Origin: Lineus longissimus
Lineage: Eukaryota; Nemertea; Pilidiophora; Heteronemertea; Lineidae
Length of the DNA: 64,000 bases
NCBI RefSeq assembly: GCF_910592395.1
Contig: NC_088321.1
Span: 11,100,001-11,164,000, forward strand
Direction: 5' to 3'
The position numbers and the translations under genes were made by a program. Every line of letters starts with the position of its first letter. Position 1 is the first letter of the stretch. The notes below the pieces were generated by a model. The model saw only the letters and a list, made by a program, of their open reading frames with translations, did no database searches and was not told the origin of the DNA. Shown in pieces: positions 23,788 through 35,590 of the stretch.

Positions 23788-25246
23788 GTTGTCAGGATGC
23801 CATAACCACACTCTCCTGATCAGGACACAAGTAGCATCACATCTTGCGCGCCTTTTTCGATGCCAAAATCATTCTTGTTAACTTGTTTTCCGTGCAAATG
23901 TTGCCTTAAAAGCGTCCAAGCGTATTTTGCTCAGAGAACAAACGATATGATAAAGCTAATAAATGAGCAGTAGCGTATTTTCTCCATTAATTATGAATCA
24001 AAGACAATCAAGAATAGGACGTTGTTTTATTGCCCCTGGAGATTTTCGTTATGCGTCTTGATGAAGAATGCTTTCTGTGATCGTTACGTTTTTCATCCCC
24101 TTGGGCATAAAATCATTTCATACCAAAAGAACTCCTTAACTTTTTTATTGTGTTAAAACAAGAATAATTCCCGCGTGAGCCTAATGCGCTGGCAAAGGGC
24201 CTCTGCCGAACAATTACTCTAGAGCTTCAATGTGTAGTTTTCCCCGCCAAGGCACCGACATCGACATCAGACACAAATAAATCGGTGGTACGAAACTGTG
24301 TTCGTATCGTCACATTTTAAATTTTATATAAAAATTGAAAAAAGCTGTTTGAGATATTTTACAAATGCATTTTTGGTTGATGAACTGTCTCGTTCCGAAA
24401 AGCATCGCAACAGAATGTTGTATCATTTTTTTAGTGGGCAGAAATTCCCACTATACACAAACAGAACTGCTTCTCCCGAGGGTCAACCAGGGCAATCTTG
24501 ATAAAACGACCCCCATGAAACGGGCTTTGTGGGGGTTATTACGCCTAACCAAGCCAGAGCAAAAAAACGTAATGTGCAAATAATTAATAAGTGTTGATTA
24601 AGTCTCGTGGGGATTCACGCGAAAGTTTTTTGGGGACAGACAACCGGAAACCCATTGATAATGTTCAAATCATGATATTACGAACTAACAATCATGACAC
24701 TGTGATACCAAATACTCTATGGTGATAACAAAATTGTCGCGCCTTTTCTGCGATTTTGTTTCTGCGGATTACAAAGTTTCTTTCGGTTTTTCAAGAAAAA
24801 AATCAATGATTTTTTTCGAACTTCCCCTTATCTGCTAATGTAAACGAATTTTTTGAATGAAGTCTTCTACAAATAACACCAGGCAAGCTATCGCTATAAA
24901 TGATGACGCCACTGCCGAAATAGCAACAGTAAAAACTAAAGTGGCGTCTCATTGGCAAATTGAAGCAATTTGAAAAGTGTCTTTCATCAAATGAGTAGCA
25001 TAAAATGCGCAGGCAGTGACTGGAATAAAATGCTTCTTAGAATTCCTCAACCAATATCAAGAATATCCATCACACTAATTAAAACAGATATTTCCTAAAT
25101 CATATATCGCGGTAGTCTGTCACCATCAAACGCCCAAAACCCCCACAATTGCACCTATGTTATTCACATTATGTGTAGCCTTTTAGATCTGAATACGACG
25201 AAGCGGCTGGAATTACCCGCACCTGCTACCATATACTACAAAATTC

Positions 25247-25420
25247 TAAATTTCCGCGCCTTTATTTTGCGGTTTTCGAAAATAGCGGAACACATAAAAT
25301 AATTCAATATTTCTTTCGTTCCGATCACGTTTCAAAATACACAATTGTAATTTTCGTTTTCGCCAATCTAGGTTATTCGCAAAATCAGCAAAATCAAAAA
25401 AATGTCCGCGAAAATTAGGC
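25247..25420. repeat. Old repeat with GCGCCTTTWTTGCGRTTTTCG-like words
   Basis: The words GCGCCTTTATTTTGCGGTTT, CGAAAATAGCGG and GTCCGCGAAAATT are typical of a degenerate family. Related fragments are seen near 24735-24800 (CGCGCCTTTTCTGCGATTTT), 27843-28040, 32785-32825 and 55845-55998. Borders are not definable by eye. Confidence 0.45.
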
Positions 25421-25496
25421 AGTACTTCAAGTGTCAATCAACTTAGCTGTGCATTTCTAAGACATGTCGCAATAAAGGAAATCGCTGAAGGAGAAA

Positions 25497-25550
25497 TACT
25501 AGGGATTTCTTTGGCAAATCCCCCGAAACGTCAGCGCGAACGCCTATCCA
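25497..25550 (+). repeat. Solitary end related to the 5.1 kb hairpin element
   Basis: It contains CTAGGGATTTCTTTGGCAAA followed by CCCCCGAAACGTC and AGCGCGAACGC. This matches the arm type of the element at 5054-5176. No partner arm was found nearby. Confidence 0.55.
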
Positions 25551-27842
25551 ATTGTTTGACCCCCAAAAACTATGTGCTCGCTTATTTCAACAGCCTATGT
25601 TACAACATAACAATTTGATTTGACTAAATTAGAATTGACATGCAGGTCTTGCAACTGGGTTTTCATTATAAAATGAGACCATGGTCTGTACAGTTCACCT
25701 GTCATTTATCCCTTCAGGACCGTAGGTTTTCTACTATTCAAGAGCGGAAACGGAAATGGAAAAGCATCAAACACGTTTAGATAAATAGTTTACTGATGAA
25801 CTAGAGGAAGAACAAGCATACTGCAATAAACGCCGCCCATTCCTCACAAGGAAACAAATTCTACGGAAAAAACCGTACAGTAAATAGGACGAAAGTACCT
25901 CAAGTTATCAGAAAACTGCATCATGAGCCAATTACAAAAAACAGTTTTTTTTATCGCAGATGAAAAAACAGTGAAGCACACCTTGGTTATATCGTTATCG
26001 CGCTGAGACGGCTTTTTCCCAAATCTAAATTTTGACCCATGCGCGCAGAATCTTGTCTTCATTTCACTCAGCTTCTATATCAGATCAATTATTATGTCTC
26101 CATTCCTCACCAAATACAAGTTAAATAGCCTTGAAAATTATTATTATGAGTCAGTGATTCATCGGTTCAGAAGTCTGTTTCAAATCGACAGTAAGGATCA
26201 AATATGGAACCGACGTGCAGCATCACCTGCAGGACATGACATTTTTAATGTTCTGCGCATAAAAATCCGTGGCAGTATCTTGTTCCACTCGTGTCCAGAG
26301 GAGGTCTAACGGTTTCAATACTGCCAGACTTCAATTACGCCAGTCAACATTTAGCATCAGAGATGTGAGTCGACCATTGTTACCTTTGGGGAACACATTA
26401 AATGTTTACTGAACGCGTCCTAAATCGGAGTTGACAATGTATTGCTTATGGGGAATTAGTTGATGATTAATACTGAAGACGATGCTATTACCTACATGTG
26501 TAGGCAGAAAAATGCCCTACTTATTTTTCCCCCCTAATTGTGGTACATATATAAACTACTATTGGAGTTTTACTGTGTTCCTTTGGTCATTACAATCAAG
26601 AGCGAAAGGGAATAGTCTCGATGCAAATAATGTCAAAGAAGAGATACGCAAATGTGTGTGAGTATAAACAATATCACTACCGAATTGGAGGATAAGGGCC
26701 GTTCTTTTAGGACAGACGCAACAAGGAGAGGGCATTTGTAGGCTTTAGCCTCATTTTGCGTACACTCCGAAGCCTATCTATATGTGAACTGAAATCTGTG
26801 AACGGACGGGAAAGCTATTTAGATCTGACACGCAGCTACTACTTAAGGGTACTTGTGTTGGAAATTAGCTTCCGTGTGTTATGCTAAGAGCTAGCTATGA
26901 TATTAGCCGAGTTCATGACCGTGACATATAAGCTAAGCTGTTTATTTCTTATGCGTCGCTATAATCCGAGTGAATTATGGTACTCATTCCTGTCATACTA
27001 GATATGACAAGCCGCGAAGCGAGTGGTCAATTCTGTCATGAGTTAGCAAGAAATCATGAGCCATTTCTTGCATGAGATGCCAATAGTGGTCGTCTAGGGT
27101 GTTAGCAAGCGTCGCATGTTAACTCTATTTCAACGGAAAGTCGAGGCCTTTTTTAAGCTAAGTGAAAACTCCCTAATATATCACCCGGTACGGATACAAT
27201 ATCTGGACCTCCATTGGTAATGTAATTAACGGATATTTCGGTGTAACCTTTTTTAAAGATATTGTGAAGACAATGAAATGGGTCAAAAACGATCCACAAT
27301 GGATAATTTCTATCATGGTTTCTGATGTCGAATACTGGACTGCATGAAACACAGCGAGGGCAAATACAGACCAGAACCGAGGCGCAACACCGAGGCCAAC
27401 ATGGTAAGACGAAATGACTATACCACCCTTGCAGTCCGACAGTAGTGTTGAATCAGTATAACACTCTTCACCTCAAACTAAACACGGTAAAGCAATTTTT
27501 AATGCTTTCATATTTTGTACCAACCCAAGCGGTTATGATAACGCCCTATAGAAACCCTTATTTACCTCATATAAGGCGAGTAGCCTAAAATATACAGCCA
27601 TTTTTAAAGTGTATACCATTCTTATTGATACCCTCTGTAATGTAGTCTTCATAACGGGATGTAATGTCAAGACTGACCCCAGGCCGAAATATATTGTAGG
27701 GTTGACATTATTGGCTGGATGTATTGGCAATGTGGACAATAACGGGCAATAGGCCATAGTATAAAACATTATAGAGAATGTTTATAATGATCTCATCAAG
27801 AATGACTTCGTACCGTAAAGTGCAGTTACACTTTGCTACATT

Positions 27843-28040
27843 TCAGATCGCGGAATTTTCTCGAGTCTTTTCTTTGACAGGTTTTGCAAATATTCTTTGT
27901 TTGCAAAAACGAAAATCGCGAAATTTGTCACGGATTGAATTTCGAGAGAAATTTCCATGAATAAAATTCGTGTAACGTTTGACACATTTGGCGAATAGCA
28001 AAACTAAAGAAGCGCGAAAATTTGGCGGTTTAATATAGCA
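27843..28040. repeat. Old repeat of the GCGAAA/TTCGC type
   Basis: Words such as ATCGCGGAATTTTC, TTTTGCAAATATTC, AAAAATCGCGAAATTTG and AAGCGCGAAAATTTGGCGG place it with the fragments at 25.3 and 55.9 kb. Confidence 0.4.
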
Positions 28041-28984
28041 TTGCCAGATGTCGTGCTTCGACGGATTTTCCGAGTCGAGTCTTCGAATTATTGCCATTCA
28101 GCGCAAAAATCGACTCCCTACCTCACTGAACATTGTTGACATATAGCTTAGCATGGCAATAGCCACAACTCGTCATTATCTTCTCCTGTCAACCAACAAA
28201 CTCAGTACACGCCATTCTCTCGTTCAATTAGCCACTCTCAGCGGAGCAACATAAATAATGCCTTTCCCCAGATGGAGAGACAAGATAATATCAGTGAAGG
28301 TTCACGAATTGACCGTTTCTCTTGACACTACTTTATACATGTAAATGTGGCGTTCAAATATCTTTTAAATTTTATCTTCATCAAATTGACTGATAGAATA
28401 TCTAGATATGGTTATCATAAAGCTAATTCGGTCATTTTGTCATATTCTGGAAATGAACCAACATTTACACAATTTTACATTTTCAGTGAATGTTATATTC
28501 CTCGCCCTGAACAAGAACGCATGCAGCCACTTGTATTGTCCCAAACGAACAGTGCCCCTGTCAGAAAAGATTGCAAGAGCCGCCAAGTACAGCCCCTCAT
28601 CATTTGGCAGAGAAATCATCCCGGCCCGTCCACACAAACTCCTCGTCAATTGAACTCTCTATATCGACAGCAGAACATCACAATAAACTGACATCGCCCT
28701 CAAATATACACACAAGATCAGAGCGCTTCTCCCGACTCCGTATCGAAGAGCCTTAAGCCCTGATATTTACTGAAATGAACACTAGTCATTCAGCGCGAAG
28801 CTATAATGAAAAAGCAACTAAAACTTGTTAACAAGTGTATTAGTCCTTGCTTCACAATGCACTTTCCCGATACTGCAATGTCGGGTATCGGTTCATCTGA
28901 ATGAGTTCTTGCTTTTTTGCAGTAGCACCGTCTCATTATTGACACAGACCCGAGTTATAGTGTAGGTCACGTAGACAATGTTTT

Positions 28985-29170
28985 AAGTGTAGCGGCCATG
29001 TTAGAAAACACTAACGCCCGACAGCCATGTTTTATACTACCGGGCGTCAGCCATGTTTTATACTACCGGGCGTCAGCCATGTTTTATACTAACGCCCGTC
29101 AGCCATGTTTTATACTACCGGGCGTCAACCATGTTTAGATATGATAAGACTATCAGCAGGCCGCCACATG
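28985..29170 (+). repeat. Array derived from the arm of the 6.9-8.2 kb element
   Basis: After GCGGCCATGTTAGAAAACACT there are about five units of CGGGCGTCAGCCATGTTTTA with a TACTAC spacer, at a period of about 25 bases. The array ends in ATGTTTAGATATGATAAGACTA and CAGCAGGCCGC, which is the next block of the 6868-7185 and 7870-8169 arms. The arms have only one or two GCCATGTTT units, so this copy has expanded internally. Confidence 0.8.
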
Positions 29171-29894
29171 TGACACGAAAACAAAACAAAGCAAAGCAAA
29201 AAAAAACAATACAAAATTACATCGTTTTTCTTTGCCGGTTCTTTTTTTGTTGCTGCACAATCGATATGCAACCGTCACTGTTTTCTTGTTCATGTATAAG
29301 GTCATCTGATGTAATGTCTTTATAATATTTTGTGTTGACAGTGAGTGAAGGAGAAGCTGGCGTGCCTAGGATTGGTGGTTGACACTGGCATGACCGGTCG
29401 TGTTGAGTTGTAGCTTCTTGGTGCTAACGGAATGTGTTCGTCGGAACGGGGTATTACCTCGTTGATCAGTATCACTGACTACAGGTCTGGGTCAGTGAAA
29501 GAGGCTATACAAAAACCATCACTATTATTTTATCCCTTCATCTCATAGCATCTTTGTAGGAGATACTTTATGCTACTGTCCATGTAGCTGTCTAATAATT
29601 GAAGGAGAGGTTGCCGCGTAAGACGGATTTGTTTTTTTTTATAGTGTAGGGATTATTCATGTATGCCTGCTTAAAATTCATTTCTAACGGCACAACGCGA
29701 CATGTCTAGAACCGCCTCGACAATCTCTATTTTCAATCGCGTTACGAAGAAGTATAAGTCTCATTGATTTTTGAAGTATTCAAATAAATCCTCGGTACTT
29801 TCAACTTGGGAGAAAAAAATTATCTAACCGCCGTCATGTTAGCAGAACCACGAACATTAAAGCAGCTGCCGAGGAATCATTGGACCGTTCTGCT
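29171..29894. other. Non-coding stretch, nothing recognised
   Basis: No exon or bounded repeat was seen. Confidence 0.4.
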
Positions 29895-31010
29895 AAGGTA
29901 GATTAAGCACCAGGGAGTAGGAATAGCTCGTGGAATCAGGTAAAACTATATGGAGAGGTATTTGAAGTCGGATATAGCTGCGCAGCATGATACTTGATTT
30001 GATTTCCCTGAGCATTCCTTTACTGTTAACGCTTTACAAATGGAGACAATTTCATGATCATGAATTACTTAAAGGACCATTGGCATTATTGAGCGCTATA
30101 TTACCCAGCTGTCGGCTGCCCAGTCACCTCCTATTCTACATCAGTAGTTTCCATCAACAAATTGCACAAAGAAAGGAAAATTCAAAATCTGACTGAATAA
30201 TCACGCTTTTCCGTGTTAGCTCTCCGCCCATCGACCCTTCGAATCCCACGTGGAACGAGTAAGGCGTTTTCTGCAGTTAGGATCTATCCTGTGACGTCTT
30301 GGTGCTGATATCGATTTTTCCGACGTCACGCTGATGGCGCTTGGTTACCCCGCAACTGCGACTATAAATGGAATTGCCGTTGCGTTGTAATAGCGGGGTG
30401 ACGTGAACTCGGATCTCGGCGTGCACTCACGTGGCGAGAAAGGTCTTTCGCGCAAGGATTAGTGCGTACTAGAAATAACGAATAACGCAATAAAAAGCCG
30501 CCTATTACTTTAAATTAAATTTTTTCTAGTATACAGTTAATCAATAAAATGGCACCAATGGTACCAGTAGAAAGTACTCGCCGTAGCTTTCAAACAAATG
30601 ATCATGGCACATCCAAGCACCACAGGGAGTAGGACTATACGCATGAGGAAGCCGAATATATTTGAAAAGCTAATTTCATTTGAGTAAGCGAAACAAGATA
30701 GCGCTTGGCTTGGTTTCAATGATCGAGCATACTTTCACTCTTAACACTTTACAAATGGGCGCTTTTGAAAGAATTATAGCGAACATTATTTAGTATTGTG
30801 TAGTTAATAAAATAATATAGTATCATTAGAAAATGCTCGTCGAAGAAAGACTTTCGCACGAATGATCATGTCACTGTCATCATCTTCTTATCAGGTGAAG
30901 GGACATCGAGCACCGGGCAATACGTACTTGAATCAGGCAGGTATATTTGAAGTCGAAGAGTGGGACAGCATGGCTGCTGATTTTGTTTAATCTAGGATAT
31001 GCATGCATTG
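29895..31010 (+). repeat. Diverged tandem/local repeats (three copies)
   Basis: The segments at about 29900-30060, 30535-30765 and 30800-31000 are related. Shared blocks in order are AGTTAAT.AATAA, CTCG.CG, AATGATCATG, AAGCACC or GAGCACC with AGGGAGTAGGA, GAATCAGG, TATATTTGAAG, and AACACTTTACAAATGG or GCTTTACAAATGG. The second and third copies are roughly 270-290 bp apart. Differences are many, so this is old. Confidence 0.55.
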
Positions 31011-31229
31011 GTTATATGGGAGACTTCGTTTTCTTTCTTGACTGCGACCTTTTGGATTGTATAAAATACAATCACGACAATGGTAGTACAACAATAAAAA
31101 GTTCCTATCGAGTTTTTAACAAACGAAGAGTTATGTCATATATCATACAGTGGTCGATACGAACCATGTACCCGTTTGAGAATCTGTGAAAGCCTGGACT
31201 AACGATTTTACACAGTGCCAATCACAAGT

Positions 31230-31265
31230 ACAAGGGGGAGTACGGGGTTCGCAGTGGCCGCTGCA
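31230..31265 (+). repeat. Short repeat shared with 38028-38065
   Basis: GTACGGGGTTCGCAGTGGCC then GCTGCAT appears here after a G-rich run (GGGGGA). The other copy reads GTACGGGGTTCGCAGCGACC then GCTGCAT after a run of 20 G. Similarity fades downstream. Confidence 0.55.
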
Positions 31266-32401
31266 TAACTGTGGGTAGCTTTCTGAATATGCATCAATCT
31301 GTCAATGTACTCGAACAACATCAAACTGCGTGGAAACCGTTTGGAACATGATTCAAAAGAAATGGGTAGAGGGTACACAACATATAACTGCCTTATTCTA
31401 AAATGTTCCCGGTTCATAATCGACCGAATGAATTTCGATCAATAACTTGAAGGAACCGAAGTAACCCATCGTTTTTCATCCTTTGCCCGCGAGGTTCGTA
31501 CATTGTAACAAGAAACAGCGATGAAAACATTCTGTTCTGTACTACTATGTTTTCAATTTGGGCACCAACTGGGATCAAGATTCCGTCTTCGGATGAGGAA
31601 GAGTCAATCACAAGCTACTGTCAACACGGACGCCTAGGAATCAGGTATATCAAAGAAACATCATCCAGTTTTTAAGGAATCGACACTCACATGACTGGAC
31701 GCAAGGGCCCAAAGCGCCGCGTAGCGGCAAAAAATCAAAGCTGGCGAAACATTTATAACGGGTCACCGTCTCTTATTATTGGACTTATAGCGCATTTTAC
31801 GGGGTTGCAACTATTTTGCTTTATAGTGTCACCAGGAAAGAAAAGCAGGCGAGCTGACGCCGATCTATTTGTATAAAGTGATAATTGGAAGGTATATAGT
31901 AGGAAATATCAATAAAATAATCATTCCATGTCGTCTTTTGAAGGCATTTTTGATTGTAAAAAATATATGTGTACGTCACCGGAGTCTCTGCAATGATAAT
32001 TTTATCACAGCAGTCTCGCGCAAGTAGAAGTTCTTTACCTATTAGTTCTTCACTTATTAGTCTCAATGTCTGGCGCAAAGCCAGACGTTTTCCATTACGA
32101 TTTCACTACGATGTTTGACCAGAAGGAGCAGTGCGCGAGATATGCTAATGAGCAGACTTCCCTCGCTTGAGTTTCGGAAGAATGTTCCATATCGCGCTAA
32201 GCTGACCACTGCTGACCATGACAGGTGTGCATTGGACTGGTACAGGTTGGAACTGAACATTGAATATGCTGGTGGTGACGTTTTCTGATGAGAAGTTGGT
32301 CGTGACTGATGCAGTATCCTTGAACTTGTCCACAGCATCGTTCAATCATTGCTCTCTGAGCTGCCTTGATTCTGTACTACCCAAATACTGAGACCAAATG
32401 C
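31266..32401. other. Non-coding stretch, nothing firm
   Basis: Short frames only. A weak likeness between 31700-31760 and 47320-47390 (GGCC..AAA..GCCGCGTA.CGG.AAAAA) may mark another old repeat. Confidence 0.35.
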
Positions 32402-32465
32402 CTGTTGACTGTGCTTTAAGAGAGACTGGCGCCATGCCTAGTCTCTCTTAAAGCATAGTCAACAG
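32402..32465. repeat. Near-perfect 26-bp stem with 12-nt loop
   Basis: The left arm CTGTTGACTGTGCTTTAAGA plus GAGACT pairs with 32440-32465 with a single G-T pair, leaving a 12-base loop. The size resembles a small-RNA hairpin precursor or a minimal inverted-repeat insertion. Real animal microRNA hairpins usually have several bulges, so this near-perfect stem fits a hairpin siRNA or tiny MITE at least as well. Expression is unknown. Confidence 0.7.
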
Positions 32466-34645
32466 ACACCAACCCCCTCAGACTCAGAAACCACAAACGC
32501 CCAACCCTTCCTGCTACCTTAATACTTCTGGATGTATAGGTACCGGTGCTGGTCATCAAACAGCCTGGGGTGGAGGTAATGTGCGAAATGGCAGCTCCAC
32601 CCTCGCGGTGTTTGGTAAGACAAGCAAACTCATGTACCGTATCAATCTATATTCTTAATCCCCGGAGACATGTGAAACTAAGCTGTGAGATGGGATGTCG
32701 ATCGATGACCCTCCCATATTCCTCACCAATTACCCAAGCGTTTTCGCATAGCCACAAAACGACAGTTGATATGTCTTTTTAAAATATTTTAGCGAATCGC
32801 GTAATTGAAGAGGCGCAAAATCATAAGGGTTGATCGAGTGCAGCAGACTACACATACGTTTGTGTAAGTGATCTGAAAACATCTAATATTTCTCAAGCAC
32901 ACATTTTACTTCTGTGAGTCAGATGAACACCCACACTGCTCGAATGTACCAAAGACTTAAACTACAAACGTTGCAAACTGTAATTCAACAAACATGTCTA
33001 AAATGTCACTGGAGGTTTACCTGCGACTTTGATTTTATTTCAAAGTTACAATGTCTGTCATACATTTCTAAGAACGTTGTCACCGATCGAATGCACAAAA
33101 GAGTATTGCTCGATTATACGAAACGTTCATCTTCTGGTGAACGTATGACAGTGATCATGATCTAATAGTTAATCAACTGTTTATGGTCATGTCGAAACAT
33201 AGGATTCAGTGGACAAGGTTATAACAATTGGGCTTGTGATAATGATGCGATAGGGTGATGTGAAGAACTTTGTTTTGATGTAGGCGCAGCGTTGATCTAT
33301 GATATTCACACTAATTCGTCAAGGACGCTACAGCAATAACCTCCTGGACTCCACACACGTAGGTCCTGACTTCAACCAGGTTAAACTTTCGGCATTTCAA
33401 TCGATTCATTGGTAATTGATCAATTATTTGACTGATTCTGGGTTTTCATGCGCCTGCGGCGACAGCCTTTTGAAGATCTACAGCCTCAAACGAAGGGCAA
33501 CAACAAAGGAAATGTGGCGAAACACGATATTTATTTAAGGACTGGTTGCTGCTTTGAGATGCCCTCGACTTGACGCATTCACATGCCATTATTCAACATA
33601 CTTAATGGGTGAAGTATACAGCCCAATCTTACCCCCAAGGAGACAGGAGTTTCCTCGCAACACAGTTGAGGGGAAATCAATAATGGTAAATACATACTCC
33701 AATCATATTAACGAATATTGCCTACGTAAACTAAAGTACTTTCTCAAGCAACCGCCAGACAAATCAAGCTATGCGGTAGACACTCCACATACACAATGAG
33801 TAGTTAACAGTCTATCGAGGATTCCAGTCATAATCCCAACATCCCCGGCGGCCTGTTTGGAGAACATAAACCAATAACCAGGTCATTTCCCCAGTCAGTG
33901 CAGCTCGAGGAAACTGCCAGTATCTAGGAAATAGCTGAGGAAATTCGTTGAGAGCAAAAACTTTCGGCTTTCGGTATGATTTCCGATTGCTATATCATAT
34001 ACATTGATCGGAATTAAAAACATGAAAACTCATTAGCGACACCGCTGTACGTGCTGGTCACAGTCTCTGAGCAATGCGCCGCCGTTAAACCTCACCCTTG
34101 AGAATCAGTTCCTCAGATTGCCGAGAATCTTATCAGGTGTTGCAACGTACCTATACGGAACAAGCTGGCCTGGATAGAGGTACTTGGTGAATGGCTGCCT
34201 CACAGTAAAAAAATTGCCAAAATTGTGTGCCCATTGGTAAATTTTCTAAAATAAACTGTGTGTAACATAGACAATATGAGACCGATCACATGCACTAAAA
34301 TTCGGGGTAAATCGACATGTGGATTCTCTGTGGTGCATGCACAAAATTAATCATCGCATATTTTTCAAATTTTTGTTCGGTATCTGTAGGTCCAATTGGC
34401 TGTGCATTTTTCTCTACATTTGGCCACCCTCAAAGATGGTGCGAAACGGTGGCTAGAATGTTTGTGGCTACTGGCTGAATAAATCGACCTCTCCTCTCCA
34501 ACAGATATTCCTTGCTTAGATTGTTTGTCAGGGTAGAAAAAGCAGGCTCTTATATCAAGCGGTTTTTCACAGTCCGTTTCGAGTCGGCATATTTGGTCAC
34601 AGCGTGATGAGCGCGGTGTTCAAAGCAAAATCCCCGCTTATGTTC
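32466..34645. other. Non-coding stretch, nothing recognised
   Basis: No exon, RNA gene or bounded repeat was identified. Confidence 0.4.
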
Positions 34646-35358
34646 GGGTTGGCATAAAGCTTGGCGGATGGCGATTGGCCAATGGAAAATTTGCGGGTAT
34701 TTTTAGCGAGTTTTCCTCGCGAAATGTCAGATACCAGTCTCCTGTTGGATCTCATCAGCATAGCGGCAATATATGCATCCATGGACGACTCCCCTTCAAA
34801 AGGCGACCGTCTATTTTACAAAACATGGTACCTAAAATACATCAACGAGGGAAGGCTCGTACTTCAATCAGACCGTATAACTTCCTCGTAGTAATGCTAG
34901 GCTATATCATCATGCATCTTTGTGACCTTTTGAGAGGTTTTAAGTTGTCCAGAAATAGGTTAGCGCACATCCGATAATTCAAATTGATCTGTTGTGTGTC
35001 CTGTGTATTACAATTACATACAATTCATAGTACCGGGTATGTATCTGATACCGATTTTCAAACCTCCTCAAAACTCTCCAGCCTTTTCCCTTGAAATTCT
35101 ATCAAATTCCACCCGAAAGTAGCAAAGAGATTGCTGTAAATACTTACAAGTCCAAAACAACAAACGCACGTTCAAAAAGCCTAAAAATAGATGCATGTCT
35201 TTTCTAAAATATCGCGGAAAAACCCGAGGGTTGTTGATCGAGTATAGAGATCCGACAGGAGACTGGTACCTGACATTTCGCGGGGTTTTACAACTCGCCA
35301 AAAATAACCGCCAACTCGTCATTGGCCAATCGCCATCTGCTTAGTTTTATGCCAACCC
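34646..35358. mobile_element. Non-autonomous element with ~110 bp inverted ends
   Basis: Both ends share, from outside in, GGGTTGGCATAAA, GATGGCGATTGGCCAATG, CGCGAAATGTCAG, TACCAGTCTCCTGT and GGATCTC. The left arm is about 34646-34755 and the right about 35249-35358. The 500 bp between them has no transposase. Flanking sequences (CTTATGTTC on the left, CTTGTTCTTATA on the right) look alike but do not form a clean duplication, so the superfamily is open. Confidence 0.8.
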
Positions 35359-35517
35359 CTTGTTCTTATATTAGATACTAATATGTAACAGCTGCGCAGT
35401 TCTGGTTGATAAAATATGCTTCTAAGGAACTAAAAGACTGGCCTGGGACAAATGTACCAATACATGTATATCCCCTTACTTTAGCCTGTTAGCTTTGCCC
35501 TTTGTTTATTCCTCGGC

Positions 35518-35590
35518 AGAGTGGTGGCGCAGAGGAAAAATGTCCGACTAATAATCGGAAAGTCGAGGGTTCGATTTCGAGGCATTACGT
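35518..35590 (+). repeat. tRNA-like sequence, probable SINE head
   Basis: A perfect five-pair anticodon-type stem TCCGA/TCGGA encloses the seven-base loop CTAATAA, which would read AAT. A box A-like TGGCGCAGAGG (35525-35535) and a box B-like GGGTTCGATTTC (35568-35579) are correctly ordered. The T-arm pairs poorly and there is no acceptor stem, so a working tRNA is unlikely; a tRNA-derived SINE head or tRNA pseudogene fits better. Confidence 0.5.

Larger units (their letters stand above)
23788..28984. other. Long AT-rich non-coding stretch
   Basis: Apart from the repeat fragments listed separately, this holds no recognisable exon. A strong short stem, ACCCCCA with TGGGGGT, lies at about 24508-24537. 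Confidence 0.4.

Noticed and set aside
35518-35590. Functional tRNA with anticodon AAT
   Set aside because: The anticodon stem is perfect but the T-arm pairs poorly and no acceptor stem exists; kept only as a tRNA-like SINE head.
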